NCBI RefSeq assembly: GCF_034718895.1
Contig: NZ_JAYERP010000001.1
Span: 2,232,001-2,296,000, forward strand
Direction: 5' to 3'
Length of the DNA: 64,000 bases
DNA from: Paenibacillus phoenicis
Lineage (GTDB): Bacteria; Bacillota; Bacilli; Paenibacillales; Paenibacillaceae
Part shown: positions 51,113-59,035 of the stretch, one piece after another
How positions within the stretch are numbered: the first letter of the stretch is position 1
Layout of the letters: every line of letters starts with the position of its first letter
Notes under the pieces: model-generated
The model's input: the letters and a program-made list of their open reading frames with translations, nothing else
Told to the model about the DNA's origin: nothing
The model's database searches: none
Translations under genes and position numbers: made by a program

Positions 51113-51302
51113 AATAACAGGATTTCCTACCGTTATTTTTGGGAAAATCCCGCTTTCACGCAAATTAACTGGAAATCCTACTGTTATTTCGCCCGTTTTT
51201 CCCGAGTAGGGCTGAATTCCATAAAATTAACGGTAAGAATTCCAGTTAATCGCCTTCTACACCCACCAAGTCAATAAACTAACGGTACTTTTTACAGTTA
51301 GT
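51113..51302. repeat. Four related palindromes in the spacer between the chaperone and tape-measure genes
   Basis: Inverted repeats of the form TAACNG...CNGTTA lie at 51113-51137, 51165-51187, 51226-51250 and 51278-51302, with 7-10-base loops and a step of about 50 bases. Sequence between the first two is also partly repeated (CTACCGTTATTT and CTACTGTTATTT). No gene is seen in 51056-51391 other than the frameshift tail that ends at 51392. Confidence 0.6.
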
Positions 51303-51391
51303 CTCATCAAACCACCATACTGACGCGGGTAGAGCCTAGCTCGAAGGCTCCAAGACCAGAGCCTCAGCACCCCACAGTACCGCACAGCACC

Positions 51392-52017
51392 TCACAACAT
51401 CTCCAACTCACGTTCCGAAAAAGCCCGCAGCAGCAAGCGCTCTCCCTTCGGGAGTGACCAGTATTCCCCGGGGCGAAGATGATGCCGCGTCCACATGTGG
51501 AACAGCAGCGTCGTCATGCCGCCGGAGCTGATTAGTTTTTTACGTCATCGATGTCGACCCCGAACCCGGAGATCTCCAGCACTTTATCGCCTACCGCGTC
51601 GAGCTCCCCGGCCAGCAGCAGGCGGCGGATCGCCTCTTCCCCGCCGGACAGCTTCAACCGGCTGGTCAGGCGCGCGTCGTCCCAGCCGCTCAACTTCACA
51701 CTTTGCGGCTCCCCGCCGTGATCTCCGCCGCTGTCGGCTTTTTTCACTACTTCCAGCATCGATGTGGCTTCTTTGATCAACGCCGCGTTAAACAACTCGC
51801 TGTCGATCTTCTCGGTCACCTGCCCTTTGGTCGTCTTGCGCACCGTACAACGTTCGCGGATCGCGTCCACTTTGCTGGACGTCAGGCCGCGCAGCGTCAC
51901 ACGCAGTCCCAATCGCCCGATAAATACAGTTTCTTCCGGTAAATTCGTCACTGTTTCAAAGAGCCCGTCCAAAATTTCCTGTTCGCGAACCGGATCCAAA
52001 GCTGAATATTCACTCAT
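51392..52017 (-). CDS. Tail-assembly chaperone long form (XkdN plus extension) made by predicted -1 frameshift
   Basis: The XkdN frame ends in GTA AAA AAC TAA. The heptamer A AAA AAC (51541 to 51535, leftward) is a textbook -1 slippery site. Slipping back one base continues the reading for 47 residues (LISSGGMTTLLFHMWTRHHL, then RPGEYWSLPKGERLLLRAFS) to a TGA at 51392-51394, giving about 208 residues. The extension has no ribosome site of its own. Long-tailed phages commonly make a short and a long chaperone this way (gpG/gpGT of lambda). The extension's R-P-G...L-P-K-G-E-R-x-L-L pattern resembles known T-type ends. Confidence 0.7.
51532..52017 (-). CDS. xkdN: XkdN-like tail-assembly chaperone (short form)
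   Basis: 161 residues from the ATG at 52017, after AAGGAGGAAGCGAGC; the frame to 52101 is an extension without a start signal. The EETVFIGRLGLRVTLRGLTSSKVDAIRERC region and the C-terminal GDKVLEISGFGVDIDDVKN match the XkdN family (phage tail assembly chaperone). It helps the tape measure and tube assemble and is not part of the finished tail. Its stop overlaps the slippery site for the long form. Confidence 0.88.
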   Translation of the reverse strand: MSEYSALDPVREQEILDGLFETVTNLPEETVFIGRLGLRVTLRGLTSSKVDAIRERCTVRKTTKGQVTEKIDSELFNAALIKEATSMLEVVKKADSGGDHGGEPQSVKLSGWDDARLTSRLKLSGGEEAIRRLLLAGELDAVGDKVLEISGFGVDIDDVKN

Positions 52018-52120
52018 GCTCGCTTCCTCCTTCGGATGATAATCCAAATACAAATGTGTCTCTTGAGCAATAGCGGTACAAATGGGCGTTACTCCACACA
52101 AAATCGGGCTCCAACGAAAA

Positions 52121-52270
52121 ATAAGACCATTTCATGGCCTTATGAACACGAAATCAGCGCAAACCAGGCGTCCAACGACATCAAATCGCAAATTAGAGCC
52201 AAAAAAGTCCGCTATTTCACCCATTATGCGCAAATAAACGGAAATAACGCCCAAAATGTCCGCTAATTCC
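52121..52270. repeat. Palindromic, apparently non-coding spacer between tube and chaperone genes
   Basis: The 52018-52415 spacer holds no gene I can support. It contains a palindrome ATAAGACCAT/ATGGCCTTAT (52121-52143, two mismatches) and near-repeats GTCCGCTATTTC and GTCCGCTAATTC flanking a CGGAAATAACG. These look like decayed interspersed hairpin repeats. The neighbouring tail genes are otherwise packed with overlaps. Confidence 0.45.
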
Positions 52271-52415
52271 AGGCCAATTGGGCCGCTGAGAGTTCGAAAG
52301 GGAGTACCGTACCCCGTAGCTGCCTAGGTACACACGTCAGGCTGCCTCTACCCTAAGTAAGCAACGACACCTGCCATAACGCCCCTCATACGCCACCCAT
52401 ACGGCCCACGGCCCT

Positions 52416-52832
52416 TTAAGACGCCACAATCGGGTCCAACAACTCGTACGACTCGAACGTAAACGGCGTTTCCTCCGTCACTTCTTCGCCGGCGGTCCAG
52501 TTGGCCAGGACGATTTTGTCGACCATGCAGTTGTTCAACTGGATGCGTTCAAAGCCGTAGGCTTCCGGATCGTCAAGCTTATGAATGATCGAAAATTTCT
52601 GAAAGCCGCGCGTGATCATATCCGACGTGACCTTGTAGCCGCTCATCGTGCCGGTGCCTTTTTTGCGTCCCAGCTTGTACACCGTATAATCGGTGCCCAC
52701 GAGGTTCAGCTCCTTTTTCTCTGCCTCAACGCTGGCTTCCAGGTGATTCAGATTCGACTGCCATACCCCTTCGATAAAAATCTGGCCAAACGTCCCCATA
52801 ATCACGCGGCCGGGATCAAGAAATTGTGCCAT
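52416..52832 (-). CDS. xkdM: XkdM-like tail tube protein
   Basis: 138 residues. DPGRVIMGTFGQIFIEGVWQ at the N-terminus and RKKGTGTMSGYKVTSDMITRGF in the centre are signatures of XkdM, the inner tube subunit of PBSX-type contractile tails. It lies directly after the sheath gene, as expected. Confidence 0.94.
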   Translation of the reverse strand: MAQFLDPGRVIMGTFGQIFIEGVWQSNLNHLEASVEAEKKELNLVGTDYTVYKLGRKKGTGTMSGYKVTSDMITRGFQKFSIIHKLDDPEAYGFERIQLNNCMVDKIVLANWTAGEEVTEETPFTFESYELLDPIVAS

Positions 52833-52865
52833 TAGTTAGCTCCTCCTCAATTTTGAAAAATCGAA

Positions 52866-54323
52866 TTATTGCACATAAAACGTGCCAAAAATTTGTTCCA
52901 TCACATCGGTATCATCCGCCGTCCAAGCCAGGAACACCTGGTCGTCTTCCGGCGTAAATTGCGGCGCGTTGCCATAAAAACGCGGATCCAGCGTCACATC
53001 AAACCCAGTCGCCTCGATCACGTTCTCGGCGGCCAACGTTTGCAGATACTGCTTCCCTGCGCCAATCAGCGCCAGGCGGCCTTCCTCGGTGTTGTTCACC
53101 TTGCCGATATAGGCATCCTCGGCGGTCCGCTGCAGGTCCGCATTGATTTGGTCCATGACGCGAATCTTGCGGATCTTCTTCCAGCCTTTGTTCTGCCCTT
53201 CGCGCAGCGTGACAAGGCTGTTCACGCCACGCAGCGCCTTCACCCGGCGGCCGTCGTGCACGAGCAGGAACACACCGCCTTGCACCGCCTGCTCCTGCTC
53301 GGAGCGGGTCCAGCGCCGTGTCACGTCGTCGAACGGCGCGGCCGCGTACGTCGTCGACGCCTTCAGCGGCTGGCCGGAGATCAAGCCCGCGACCCAGGCG
53401 GCCACCTGCGCCGACGAGTACGCCCGGCCGTTCAGCACCGCGCCGGTTCCAACGTTCACGACGCCCTCGTGATCGATGGCAGCGCTGCGCGCCACCGCTT
53501 TGCTAATGGCGTCGGCGGCGGTATCGTCGGCGGCGGATCCGCCCAGCACGGCGATGACGCCTTTGCCTTCACTGCGCACGCGCTTCACCCAAACGGCAAC
53601 GCTGGTCTGCAAAGCCGCATCCGACACGCCGTCAAGCGTTAGCACGTGGAAGTCCTGCGTCTCAAACGCAGACAAAGCCGAAGCGTACTCGGCGTTCGTG
53701 AGGTCCGCGATCCCACTGTCCCCGCCGGTTAAGGCCACCCCGGTGACGTCCGCCAGCGTGCCGCCCCCCAATGCTTCAGCAGCGATCCAAGTATTAGTCG
53801 GATCACCGTTGATGGCTGCGGCCGCTTGAACTACCGAACCTTCCCCCAACGGGAACGTGCGCAGCAAAGCCGTGCCTTCATGGAGCTTCAATTCCTTGCT
53901 GCCCGGAATCGACAGACTCGGGCTAACCGAGACGATGAAGTTATTGCCGCGCTTGCCGGGATATTTCGCTTTCACCCGCAGCACTGCGGCACCCGACTCA
54001 TCCTGAAGCGTTACCGACGCCTCCGTTGCGGAAGCCCCGGCCAGACGGTAAGCCAGCAGTTTTTTCGGACCACCCAGCAAAGCGAGATAGAGCGTACTGT
54101 ATGCCGTCGCCCCCTCCGATTCGTCCTCCTGGAACAACTCCCGGATCGCAGCCTCACTACCAACTTCCACAAATTGTCCAACCGGCCCCCAATGGGCCTT
54201 TACCGGGGCAACCACAACGCCGCGCGCCCCCGCCTGGATGGCGTTCACCGCCGCGCTGACGAAATTCATATACAACCCGGGCAACACCGGTTGATCCGTT
54301 ACATTCCATGTTCCTCCTGCCAT
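52866..54323 (-). CDS. xkdK: XkdK-like contractile tail sheath protein
   Basis: 485 residues. An N-terminal GLYMNFVSAAVNAIQAGARGVVVAPV segment, a variable central domain, and the C-terminal LVTLREGQNKGWKKIRKIRVMDQIN and QYLQTLAAENVIEA blocks identify the tail sheath family. Sheath contraction drives the tube through the target envelope, so its presence makes this a contractile (R-type or myovirus-like) particle. It is followed within about 35 bases by the tube gene. Confidence 0.94.
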   Translation of the reverse strand: MAGGTWNVTDQPVLPGLYMNFVSAAVNAIQAGARGVVVAPVKAHWGPVGQFVEVGSEAAIRELFQEDESEGATAYSTLYLALLGGPKKLLAYRLAGASATEASVTLQDESGAAVLRVKAKYPGKRGNNFIVSVSPSLSIPGSKELKLHEGTALLRTFPLGEGSVVQAAAAINGDPTNTWIAAEALGGGTLADVTGVALTGGDSGIADLTNAEYASALSAFETQDFHVLTLDGVSDAALQTSVAVWVKRVRSEGKGVIAVLGGSAADDTAADAISKAVARSAAIDHEGVVNVGTGAVLNGRAYSSAQVAAWVAGLISGQPLKASTTYAAAPFDDVTRRWTRSEQEQAVQGGVFLLVHDGRRVKALRGVNSLVTLREGQNKGWKKIRKIRVMDQINADLQRTAEDAYIGKVNNTEEGRLALIGAGKQYLQTLAAENVIEATGFDVTLDPRFYGNAPQFTPEDDQVFLAWTADDTDVMEQIFGTFYVQ

Positions 54324-54326
54324 GAC

Positions 54327-54551
54327 TTACAGCACCTTCTTTCTCAAAAATTGATCAACGAGCCGTTTCGCCTCGTAAATTTGAAGTAATTTGCTTTCCC
54401 TTCCCAACGTCGCCCCGGCCAGAATTTCCGGCTTGACGCCAAGCAACGTCTCGGAACAGGCCATCAGTTCCTCCACACGGTAACCCTTAGAGCCGTCCGC
54501 CGCAGCTAAAGCCGATGCGGTTTCAGGACTCCTTGATTTTTTTCTTGCCAC
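54327..54551 (-). CDS. Small conserved phage tail-cluster protein
   Basis: 74 residues starting at GTG 54551, after GAGGTGA. A basic N-terminus (MARKKSRSPETA) is followed by EELMACSETLLGVKPEILAGAT and an amphipathic helix (LLQIYEAKRLVDQFLRKKVL). It lies four bases before the sheath gene. I do not recognise a name; its place corresponds to the small genes preceding xkdK in PBSX-like clusters, and the YqbN-like C-terminal helix suggests an assembly role. Confidence 0.7.
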   Translation of the reverse strand: MARKKSRSPETASALAAADGSKGYRVEELMACSETLLGVKPEILAGATLGRESKLLQIYEAKRLVDQFLRKKVL

Positions 54552-54557
54552 ACCAAT

Positions 54558-55043
54558 TCACCTCATTTTCGATTGATAAAAAACGGATTGCATCAGCGGC
54601 GCTTCCACAACCGGTTTCGACGTGCGCTGAAGCAACGTGACGGTCAGCGGCCCTTGTACCGCCGGACTCCCTGAGGTTTCCTCCGGCTGCAAGCTCAGCT
54701 TCGGATCAACAATTCGCAGATATCGCTTAGCTGCGGGATCCAGAGGGATTTTCACCGCTGTTCCCAGCGCTTCTAGCAGCCGCAGTAGCGCAGCATGTTC
54801 CTGGTTCGCATCTTCCGCCAATAGAAAAGCCGTCATCCGCTTTTGAATCTCATAAGACGAGGGGCCCAACGCCCGTACGTCCATGCCGATCATCCGCCAC
54901 ATCACACCCGGAGCAGTCACATCCTGCGGCCACATTCCGCAGTAGGCTTTCCACTCGGAGCCCAGCACCATTAACGACCAATTCGCTAATCCTGTCATCC
55001 AAGGATCACTTGTGATTGGCACCGATTCCGGAGCTAAAGTCAT
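54558..55043 (-). CDS. Possible tail-terminator/completion protein
   Basis: About 161 residues. I do not recognise a named family; the content (GLANWSLMVLGSEWKAYCGMW, then MTAFLLAEDANQEHAALLRLLEAL) and the position before the sheath fit a tail-completion protein. The start is uncertain. The first in-frame ATG is at 55043, but the strong GGGAGG site lies 23 bases upstream of it. An ATA at 55056-55058, eight bases from that site, would give five more residues and could be a non-canonical start. The next gene upstream ends inside this ribosome site. Confidence 0.6.
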   Translation of the reverse strand: MTLAPESVPITSDPWMTGLANWSLMVLGSEWKAYCGMWPQDVTAPGVMWRMIGMDVRALGPSSYEIQKRMTAFLLAEDANQEHAALLRLLEALGTAVKIPLDPAAKRYLRIVDPKLSLQPEETSGSPAVQGPLTVTLLQRTSKPVVEAPLMQSVFYQSKMR

Positions 55044-55063
55044 CTCATCTTCTGCTATGGCAA

Positions 55064-55222
55064 TCACCTCCCTTCCAGCATGAAATCGCCGTGTATACAG
55101 CGCGGCATGCTGCAAAACTGCTTGGTTCCCTCAAGCCGCCCCCAGATGCACCCCTGGCAACACAAAGGCTGCACCCATTCGGGCTCAGATGGATGCGGCG
55201 GCGTTTTGTTCTGATGTTGCAT
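55064..55222 (-). CDS. Small cysteine-rich phage protein
   Basis: 52 residues from the ATG at 55222, after AAAGGAGGGGGG. It contains CCQGCIWGRLEGTKQFCSMP and a further Cys, a CxxC...C...C pattern suited to a small zinc knuckle. It is the first gene of the late tail operon, downstream of a hairpin with a T-tract. I recognise it only as a type of short protein found at the head of tail clusters; function is unknown. Two other frames overlap it but lack ribosome sites. Confidence 0.6.
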   Translation of the reverse strand: MQHQNKTPPHPSEPEWVQPLCCQGCIWGRLEGTKQFCSMPRCIHGDFMLEGR

Positions 55223-55245
55223 CTCGCCCCCCTCCTTTCCAAAGC

Positions 55246-55270
55246 AAAAAGCCGCTGACATGCTCAGCGG
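55246..55270 (-). terminator. Hairpin with T-tract in the leader of the tail operon
   Basis: CCGCTGA (55252-55258) pairs perfectly with TCAGCGG around a five-base loop. Reading leftward it is followed by CTTTTTGC and then the first tail gene about 25 bases later. It could be a read-through terminator or attenuator controlling entry into the late operon. Confidence 0.55.
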
Positions 55271-55415
55271 TTCTCATCGTGCTATCGATGATTTGGTTAA
55301 CCTTAACCTGATCTTCCACGCTACCAATGTAACACGGGGAAAACCAAGCGAACGGACAGTTGACGGACACCCACCGGACAGGTATCGGACAACGTTGATT
55401 TTTCTTATAACAACA

Positions 55416-55440
55416 GAAAAAAAGCCGGCTTTCAGCCGAC
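55416..55440 (-). terminator. Terminator after the late regulator gene
   Basis: Reading leftward, TCGGCTGAAAGCCGG forms a compact hairpin followed by CTTTTTTT. It overlaps the stop codon of the regulator at 55432. The 55271-55415 spacer between it and the tail operon should contain the late promoter; I could not pick a convincing one. Confidence 0.7.
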
Positions 55441-55920
55441 CCCGTGTTTTGCCGTTTGCGGTTCTTCTTTATAGACCTCAAGCTTTAGAGCCGCCGCCAG
55501 AAGGCGGATGGCGCTGGCTTTGATGCGACGGTAGGTCCGGTCACTGATGCCCATCTCGCCGCAGCTGATAAAATCGTACTCACCCTTCTGATCCAAATAA
55601 CTGCGTCGTATCACCTCTCGCTGCTCCTCCGATAACCTCTCCATGGCAAGGTCCAGCAGCTCTGATTTGCGAATCAGCTCCGCCTCCTTATCCACGTTCC
55701 CGATCGCAATTCGTTCCGTTGGTTGACTTACAACATGGGTCGCACCATGAAACTGCGGCTCATATCGTGCGGTGATGAACGCTTCCTTACGAATCCATCC
55801 AACCTGCCGGTATCGTCTGACTTCTTCCAGCCACTTTTCCACCGCAGCCCGGGTTGCTGCTTCGTCCACCGGCAATGAATCGAATAAAGCATGATACACA
55901 TGAATGCGTCTTCTCCCCAT
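55432..55920 (-). CDS. Phage late-gene transcription regulator, ArpU/Xpf-like
   Basis: 162 residues, start 55920 after GGAGGGGATTCAG. The C-terminal half (LDLAMERLSEEQREVIRRSY, then GEMGISDRTYRRIKASAIRL) resembles the helix-turn-helix of sigma region 4 and of ArpU-type phage late regulators. In PBSX the sigma-like Xpf switches on the late operon from the same position. Operator 55943-55957 lies right at its promoter, so the Xre repressor would hold it silent until induction. Confidence 0.82.
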   Translation of the reverse strand: MGRRRIHVYHALFDSLPVDEAATRAAVEKWLEEVRRYRQVGWIRKEAFITARYEPQFHGATHVVSQPTERIAIGNVDKEAELIRKSELLDLAMERLSEEQREVIRRSYLDQKGEYDFISCGEMGISDRTYRRIKASAIRLLAAALKLEVYKEEPQTAKHGVG

Positions 55921-55942
55921 CTGAATCCCCTCCTATAGTATA

Positions 55943-56173
55943 TTGCCATTTTGGCAAGTTATATCATTTCCCTCCGGCTAATCAATTAGCTTGTCCAAGT
56001 CTAGAACAGCCTGCAAACTTTGAACAAAGCCCCTTCAACCTCCTCTTTTTTACCAATTTGGTAACCGTAACCTGATTATATGTTGCCATTTTGGTAATGT
56101 CAAGCCTCACAATTACCATTTTGGTAATATAAATAAATCCCATTCTTACCATCTCGCTTTACCAATTTGGCAA
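55943..56173. promoter_or_regulatory. Control region with five 15-bp palindromic operators
   Basis: Copies of TTRCCAWWTTGGYAA lie at 55943-55957, 56050-56064, 56083-56097, 56113-56127 and 56159-56173. The first overlaps the late-regulator promoter, and the last overlaps the candidate xre promoter (TTTACC at 56158-56163, TACACT at 56181-56186). The remaining bases between 55921 and 56215 hold nothing else recognisable. Five near-identical palindromes between divergent genes are the operator set of the Xre repressor. Confidence 0.85.
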
Positions 56174-56215
56174 CTTGTGCTACACTAAATGAAACGGTTA
56201 GGAAGAGGAGTAACC

Positions 56216-56572
56216 ATGCAAACGCTAGGCGAACGGATCAAATATCTTCGTGAACTACGTCAGCTCACGCAAAAAGACCTCGCCTCCCAAGCCGAAATTT
56301 CGGTCGTTCAGCTGTCCCGGTATGAGACAAACGATCGCAAGCCGGATCCGGAGGTGCTGCGTAATATCGTTGACGCTCTGGATACCAGCGCCGATTATTT
56401 GCTGGGCCGGACCAACGACCCGTCTCCTGCAGCGGAGAAAGGCATGAGCTTGTCTTTTTTCGGAGGACCTGAAGCGTATACGGCGGATGAAATCGCCATG
56501 ATGGAGGCAGCCCTCAAAGCGTATCGGGAGCAGAAGAAGAAGCTGCTGGACGGAGACGAGGCTAAAGGCTAA
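56216..56572 (+). CDS. Xre-family repressor of the tail cluster
   Basis: 118 residues from the ATG at 56216, after GAGGAGTAACC; an upstream in-frame ATG at 56189 has no ribosome site. The N-terminal helix-turn-helix is TLGERIKYLRELRQLTQKDLASQAEISVVQLSRYETNDRKPD, written here in two recognisable parts: LTQKDLASQAEIS and VQLSRYETNDRKP. It faces the late regulator across five palindromes. A neighbouring ImmA-like protease gene suggests inactivation of the repressor by cleavage on DNA damage or another signal, as for ImmR/ImmA. Confidence 0.9.
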   Translation: MQTLGERIKYLRELRQLTQKDLASQAEISVVQLSRYETNDRKPDPEVLRNIVDALDTSADYLLGRTNDPSPAAEKGMSLSFFGGPEAYTADEIAMMEAALKAYREQKKKLLDGDEAKG

Positions 56573-56618
56573 ATCATTCGAAGATAAATAACTACATATA
56601 AAGTCTACAAGACAAGTA

Positions 56619-56650
56619 CAACGGCCCTGATCCTAAGGGCCCTTATTTCG
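56619..56650 (+). terminator. Weak hairpin between xre and the ImmA-like gene
   Basis: GGCCCT (56623-56628) and AGGGCC (56636-56641) form a short GC stem followed by CTTATTTC. It would only partly reduce transcription into the protease gene. Confidence 0.4.
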
Positions 56651-56693
56651 GATCTTAGACCGAACATACATTCTTATTCAAGAGGTGACTTGA

Positions 56694-57293
56694 ATGTTGT
56701 ACGCCTATTATCGTGAGACCCATCTGGAGCAGTGGATGAATACAAAATATCTGAACCACGGGATATCGTCCCCCGCCGATCTCGACATCGACCGCATCGC
56801 TGAAGCCTTTGGGATCGGATTGGTTTACGGGAATCACCCGTCCTTTTCGGACAACGAGGAGAATGTAATCTTCCTGAACAAAATGATGAAGTCGGATCAG
56901 GCCCGGGTCGTCTTCTTCCATGAACTTTGCCATGTGCTGCGCCATGCCGGGGATCAGCGGAGGATGACCGAACTGTTCATGCATGCCCAAGAGACCGAGG
57001 CCGAGCAGTTTGTGCTGTATGCCGCCATTCCTTTCTTTATGTTCGCTAAGCTGCCAGTGCCGGATCATCGCAGCGAAGCGGTTGTCTACATCGCCGAACA
57101 GTTCCAGGTCCCCCTGGAGCTGGCGGAGCAGCGGCTGGACCAAATCCAACGGCGGGTGCTGCAAGGCAGCCTCATCGCAGCAGCCCAGGAGGCAACCCGC
57201 CGCCAGCGCGAAGCGGAGCAGAACTGGTCGCCGGAAACCCGGCGGGTGCTGTCCCAGCTGGAACGACAAATCGGTGGTCGAGGAGGGCGATAG
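56694..57293 (+). CDS. ImmA/IrrE-family metallopeptidase
   Basis: 199 residues, start 56694 after AAGAGGTGACTTGA. The zinc motif HELCH is at residues 76-80 within VVFFHELCHVLRHAGD, and the N-terminal region DIDRIAEAFGIGLVYG is typical of the family. In Bacillus ICEBs1 the ImmA protease cleaves the ImmR repressor to induce the element. Here it probably relieves the Xre repressor encoded just upstream, switching on the tail cluster. Confidence 0.9.
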   Translation: MLYAYYRETHLEQWMNTKYLNHGISSPADLDIDRIAEAFGIGLVYGNHPSFSDNEENVIFLNKMMKSDQARVVFFHELCHVLRHAGDQRRMTELFMHAQETEAEQFVLYAAIPFFMFAKLPVPDHRSEAVVYIAEQFQVPLELAEQRLDQIQRRVLQGSLIAAAQEATRRQREAEQNWSPETRRVLSQLERQIGGRGGR

Positions 57294-57295
57294 GG

Positions 57296-57679
57296 ATGCG
57301 GATTGCGGCGTATTGCGATTTTTACACCGATTCCATTCGTCCGTTGCAGTTGATTGTGGATATTCAGCCGGGGGACGTGGATTGGTCGGAGACGCTGTAC
57401 CTCCCGGTTTCGGGACCATTTGAGCCGTTTACGTCCGAGGACTTTGGCGATCTGCCCTGCGTATCTGTCCTGCTGGAGGATCTGGTTCGTCCCAAGCAGG
57501 AACCGTCGGAATATACCACAGTCTGCGAGCCGGGCACGACGACCTCCGTTCCATCGCGAAGGGTGCTTGGCATCCGTCTACCGCAAATCGCTGCCCGCTG
57601 CGGCGATCCCTCTGATATCCAGCGCCTGGTCTTGCAGATGGACGACGCCACGGAAGTCCTGGGTTATGAGCGAGGTTGA
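57296..57679 (+). CDS. Uncharacterised protein downstream of the ImmA-like protease
   Basis: 127 residues with no recognised family and no membrane segment or signal. It starts two bases after the protease stop and uses a ribosome site inside that gene, so the two are cotranscribed. Its sequence is acidic with Pro-rich turns ([20 protein letters not shown]). Its 3' end overlaps the convergent oxalate decarboxylase gene by 16 bases. It may be an accessory control protein of the tail cluster or its right-hand boundary. Confidence 0.65.
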   Translation: MRIAAYCDFYTDSIRPLQLIVDIQPGDVDWSETLYLPVSGPFEPFTSEDFGDLPCVSVLLEDLVRPKQEPSEYTTVCEPGTTTSVPSRRVLGIRLPQIAARCGDPSDIQRLVLQMDDATEVLGYERG

Positions 57680-58881
57680 TTGGGGCGGTCGTATTTTACC
57701 ACCGGCCACTTTTGTTTGCGAAGCGCCATCAGCAGCGGCCCCACATTCAGATTGCTCTGCACCAGCTCCCGCGGCGTCAGCGCCATCCATTGATTAAGCG
57801 ATATATCGGCAAACCGGTCACTGCGGAACATTTCCAAGAACCAGATGCTGCGGTCACCGGTATTTTGAATGTAGTGGCCATAGGCAAACGGAACATACCC
57901 CACATCCCCTGCTCTAACGTTAAATGTCCGGGCGGCGCCGTTACCAGCAAATACGGTCATCCGTCCTTTCCCGGACAAATAATACTGCCATTCGTCGTTG
58001 TTCGGGTGCCAATGCAGCTCCCTCATCGCGCCGGGCTTGATTTCCACAAGAGCGGCCGCAATCGTCTTGGCGATAGGAAAATTTCTGGAATCCGCAATTC
58101 GCACGGTCCCGCCCGGCGTTTGGATCGGCTTCTGGGCCAGCAGGCTATGCTTGAAGCTGACAGGAATTTCTCCGTAAGGCGATTCGATCCTTTGCGTGTC
58201 GATTGGCCCCGGGACACGGTCCTGATAGATATACACCTGCTCTTTGGGGATGCGGTCAAACGCTTTACGAGGTACGCCAAAATTCGCGGAAAGCACCTCT
58301 TTCGGCGTATGGGCAAACCAGTCCGAGATGGACAACGTATTTAAGTCGGAGAAATTACCGTCATCAAATACTAGCAGAAACTCGCAGCCTTCCTCCAGCC
58401 CTTGAATCGAATGAGGAATCCCCGGTGGAAAATACCACAAATCCCCCACGCCCATATCGGCGATAAAGTTCCGTCCGTCCTGATCCACCGCCGTGATCCG
58501 TGCCCTTCCTGAGATCATAAACGACCATTCCGCCTGTTGATGCCAATGCAGCTCCCGCACTCCCCCCGGCGTCAGACGCATATTGACCCCCGCCAGCGTC
58601 GTAGCGATCGGCAGCTCCCGAACCGTAATTTCCCGGGACCATCCCCCATGGTTCAACTGCATATGCGTATCTGAAAGAGAGAACTTCAGATTCGGAATCA
58701 ATCCGTTATCGGTCACCGGAGGTACCAGCATATCGGGGTTTTCGCGATCCCGCATCACGTCCCGGGGGCCGGTATCGGTGGCTCCGCTGCCATCATCTCG
58801 GATCGGCTGGGGGATCGACGATATCCCGGCAGCTTGGTTTTCCGGCTGTCTTGAATCGGATGAATCCAAATGATCCGACAT
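57664..58881 (-). CDS. oxdC: Bicupin oxalate decarboxylase with an altered active-site lid
   Basis: 405 residues. Two cupin domains each carry a full manganese site: His112, His114, Glu118 and His157 in the first (LHWHQQAEW), and His290, His292, Glu297 and His336 in the second ([10 protein letters not shown]). OxdC converts oxalate to formate and CO2. The lid of the first site, Ser-Glu-Asn-Ser in Bacillus subtilis OxdC, reads Ser178-Asp-Leu-Asn here, so the catalytic Glu is replaced by Asp. There is no signal peptide. Start after GAGGAGTGATGTGA. It is convergent with the tail-cluster control genes and appears to be a single-gene unit. Confidence 0.9.
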   Translation of the reverse strand: MSDHLDSSDSRQPENQAAGISSIPQPIRDDGSGATDTGPRDVMRDRENPDMLVPPVTDNGLIPNLKFSLSDTHMQLNHGGWSREITVRELPIATTLAGVNMRLTPGGVRELHWHQQAEWSFMISGRARITAVDQDGRNFIADMGVGDLWYFPPGIPHSIQGLEEGCEFLLVFDDGNFSDLNTLSISDWFAHTPKEVLSANFGVPRKAFDRIPKEQVYIYQDRVPGPIDTQRIESPYGEIPVSFKHSLLAQKPIQTPGGTVRIADSRNFPIAKTIAAALVEIKPGAMRELHWHPNNDEWQYYLSGKGRMTVFAGNGAARTFNVRAGDVGYVPFAYGHYIQNTGDRSIWFLEMFRSDRFADISLNQWMALTPRELVQSNLNVGPLLMALRKQKWPVVKYDRPNQPRS

Positions 58882-59035
58882 TCACATCACTCCTCGTTCT
58901 GGACATGCTATTGTTAATTTTTACCAATTCATATTTACACAGTGATCCTATTCCTGAATTAGCAAAAATATGTTGTGATTCATTCCCACATTTCCCATAA
59001 AATCCGACGATTTCGGAGAAAATAACTTCAAGAGC

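Noticed and set aside
51113..51302. CRISPR-like array
   Set aside because: The repeats are palindromes of unequal sequence with no constant repeat/spacer lengths and no cas genes nearby.
41552..57679. Complete prophage or integrative conjugative element
   Set aside because: No integrase, terminase, capsid, replication or conjugation genes, despite the ImmA-like protease; no attachment-site repeats were seen at the ends.
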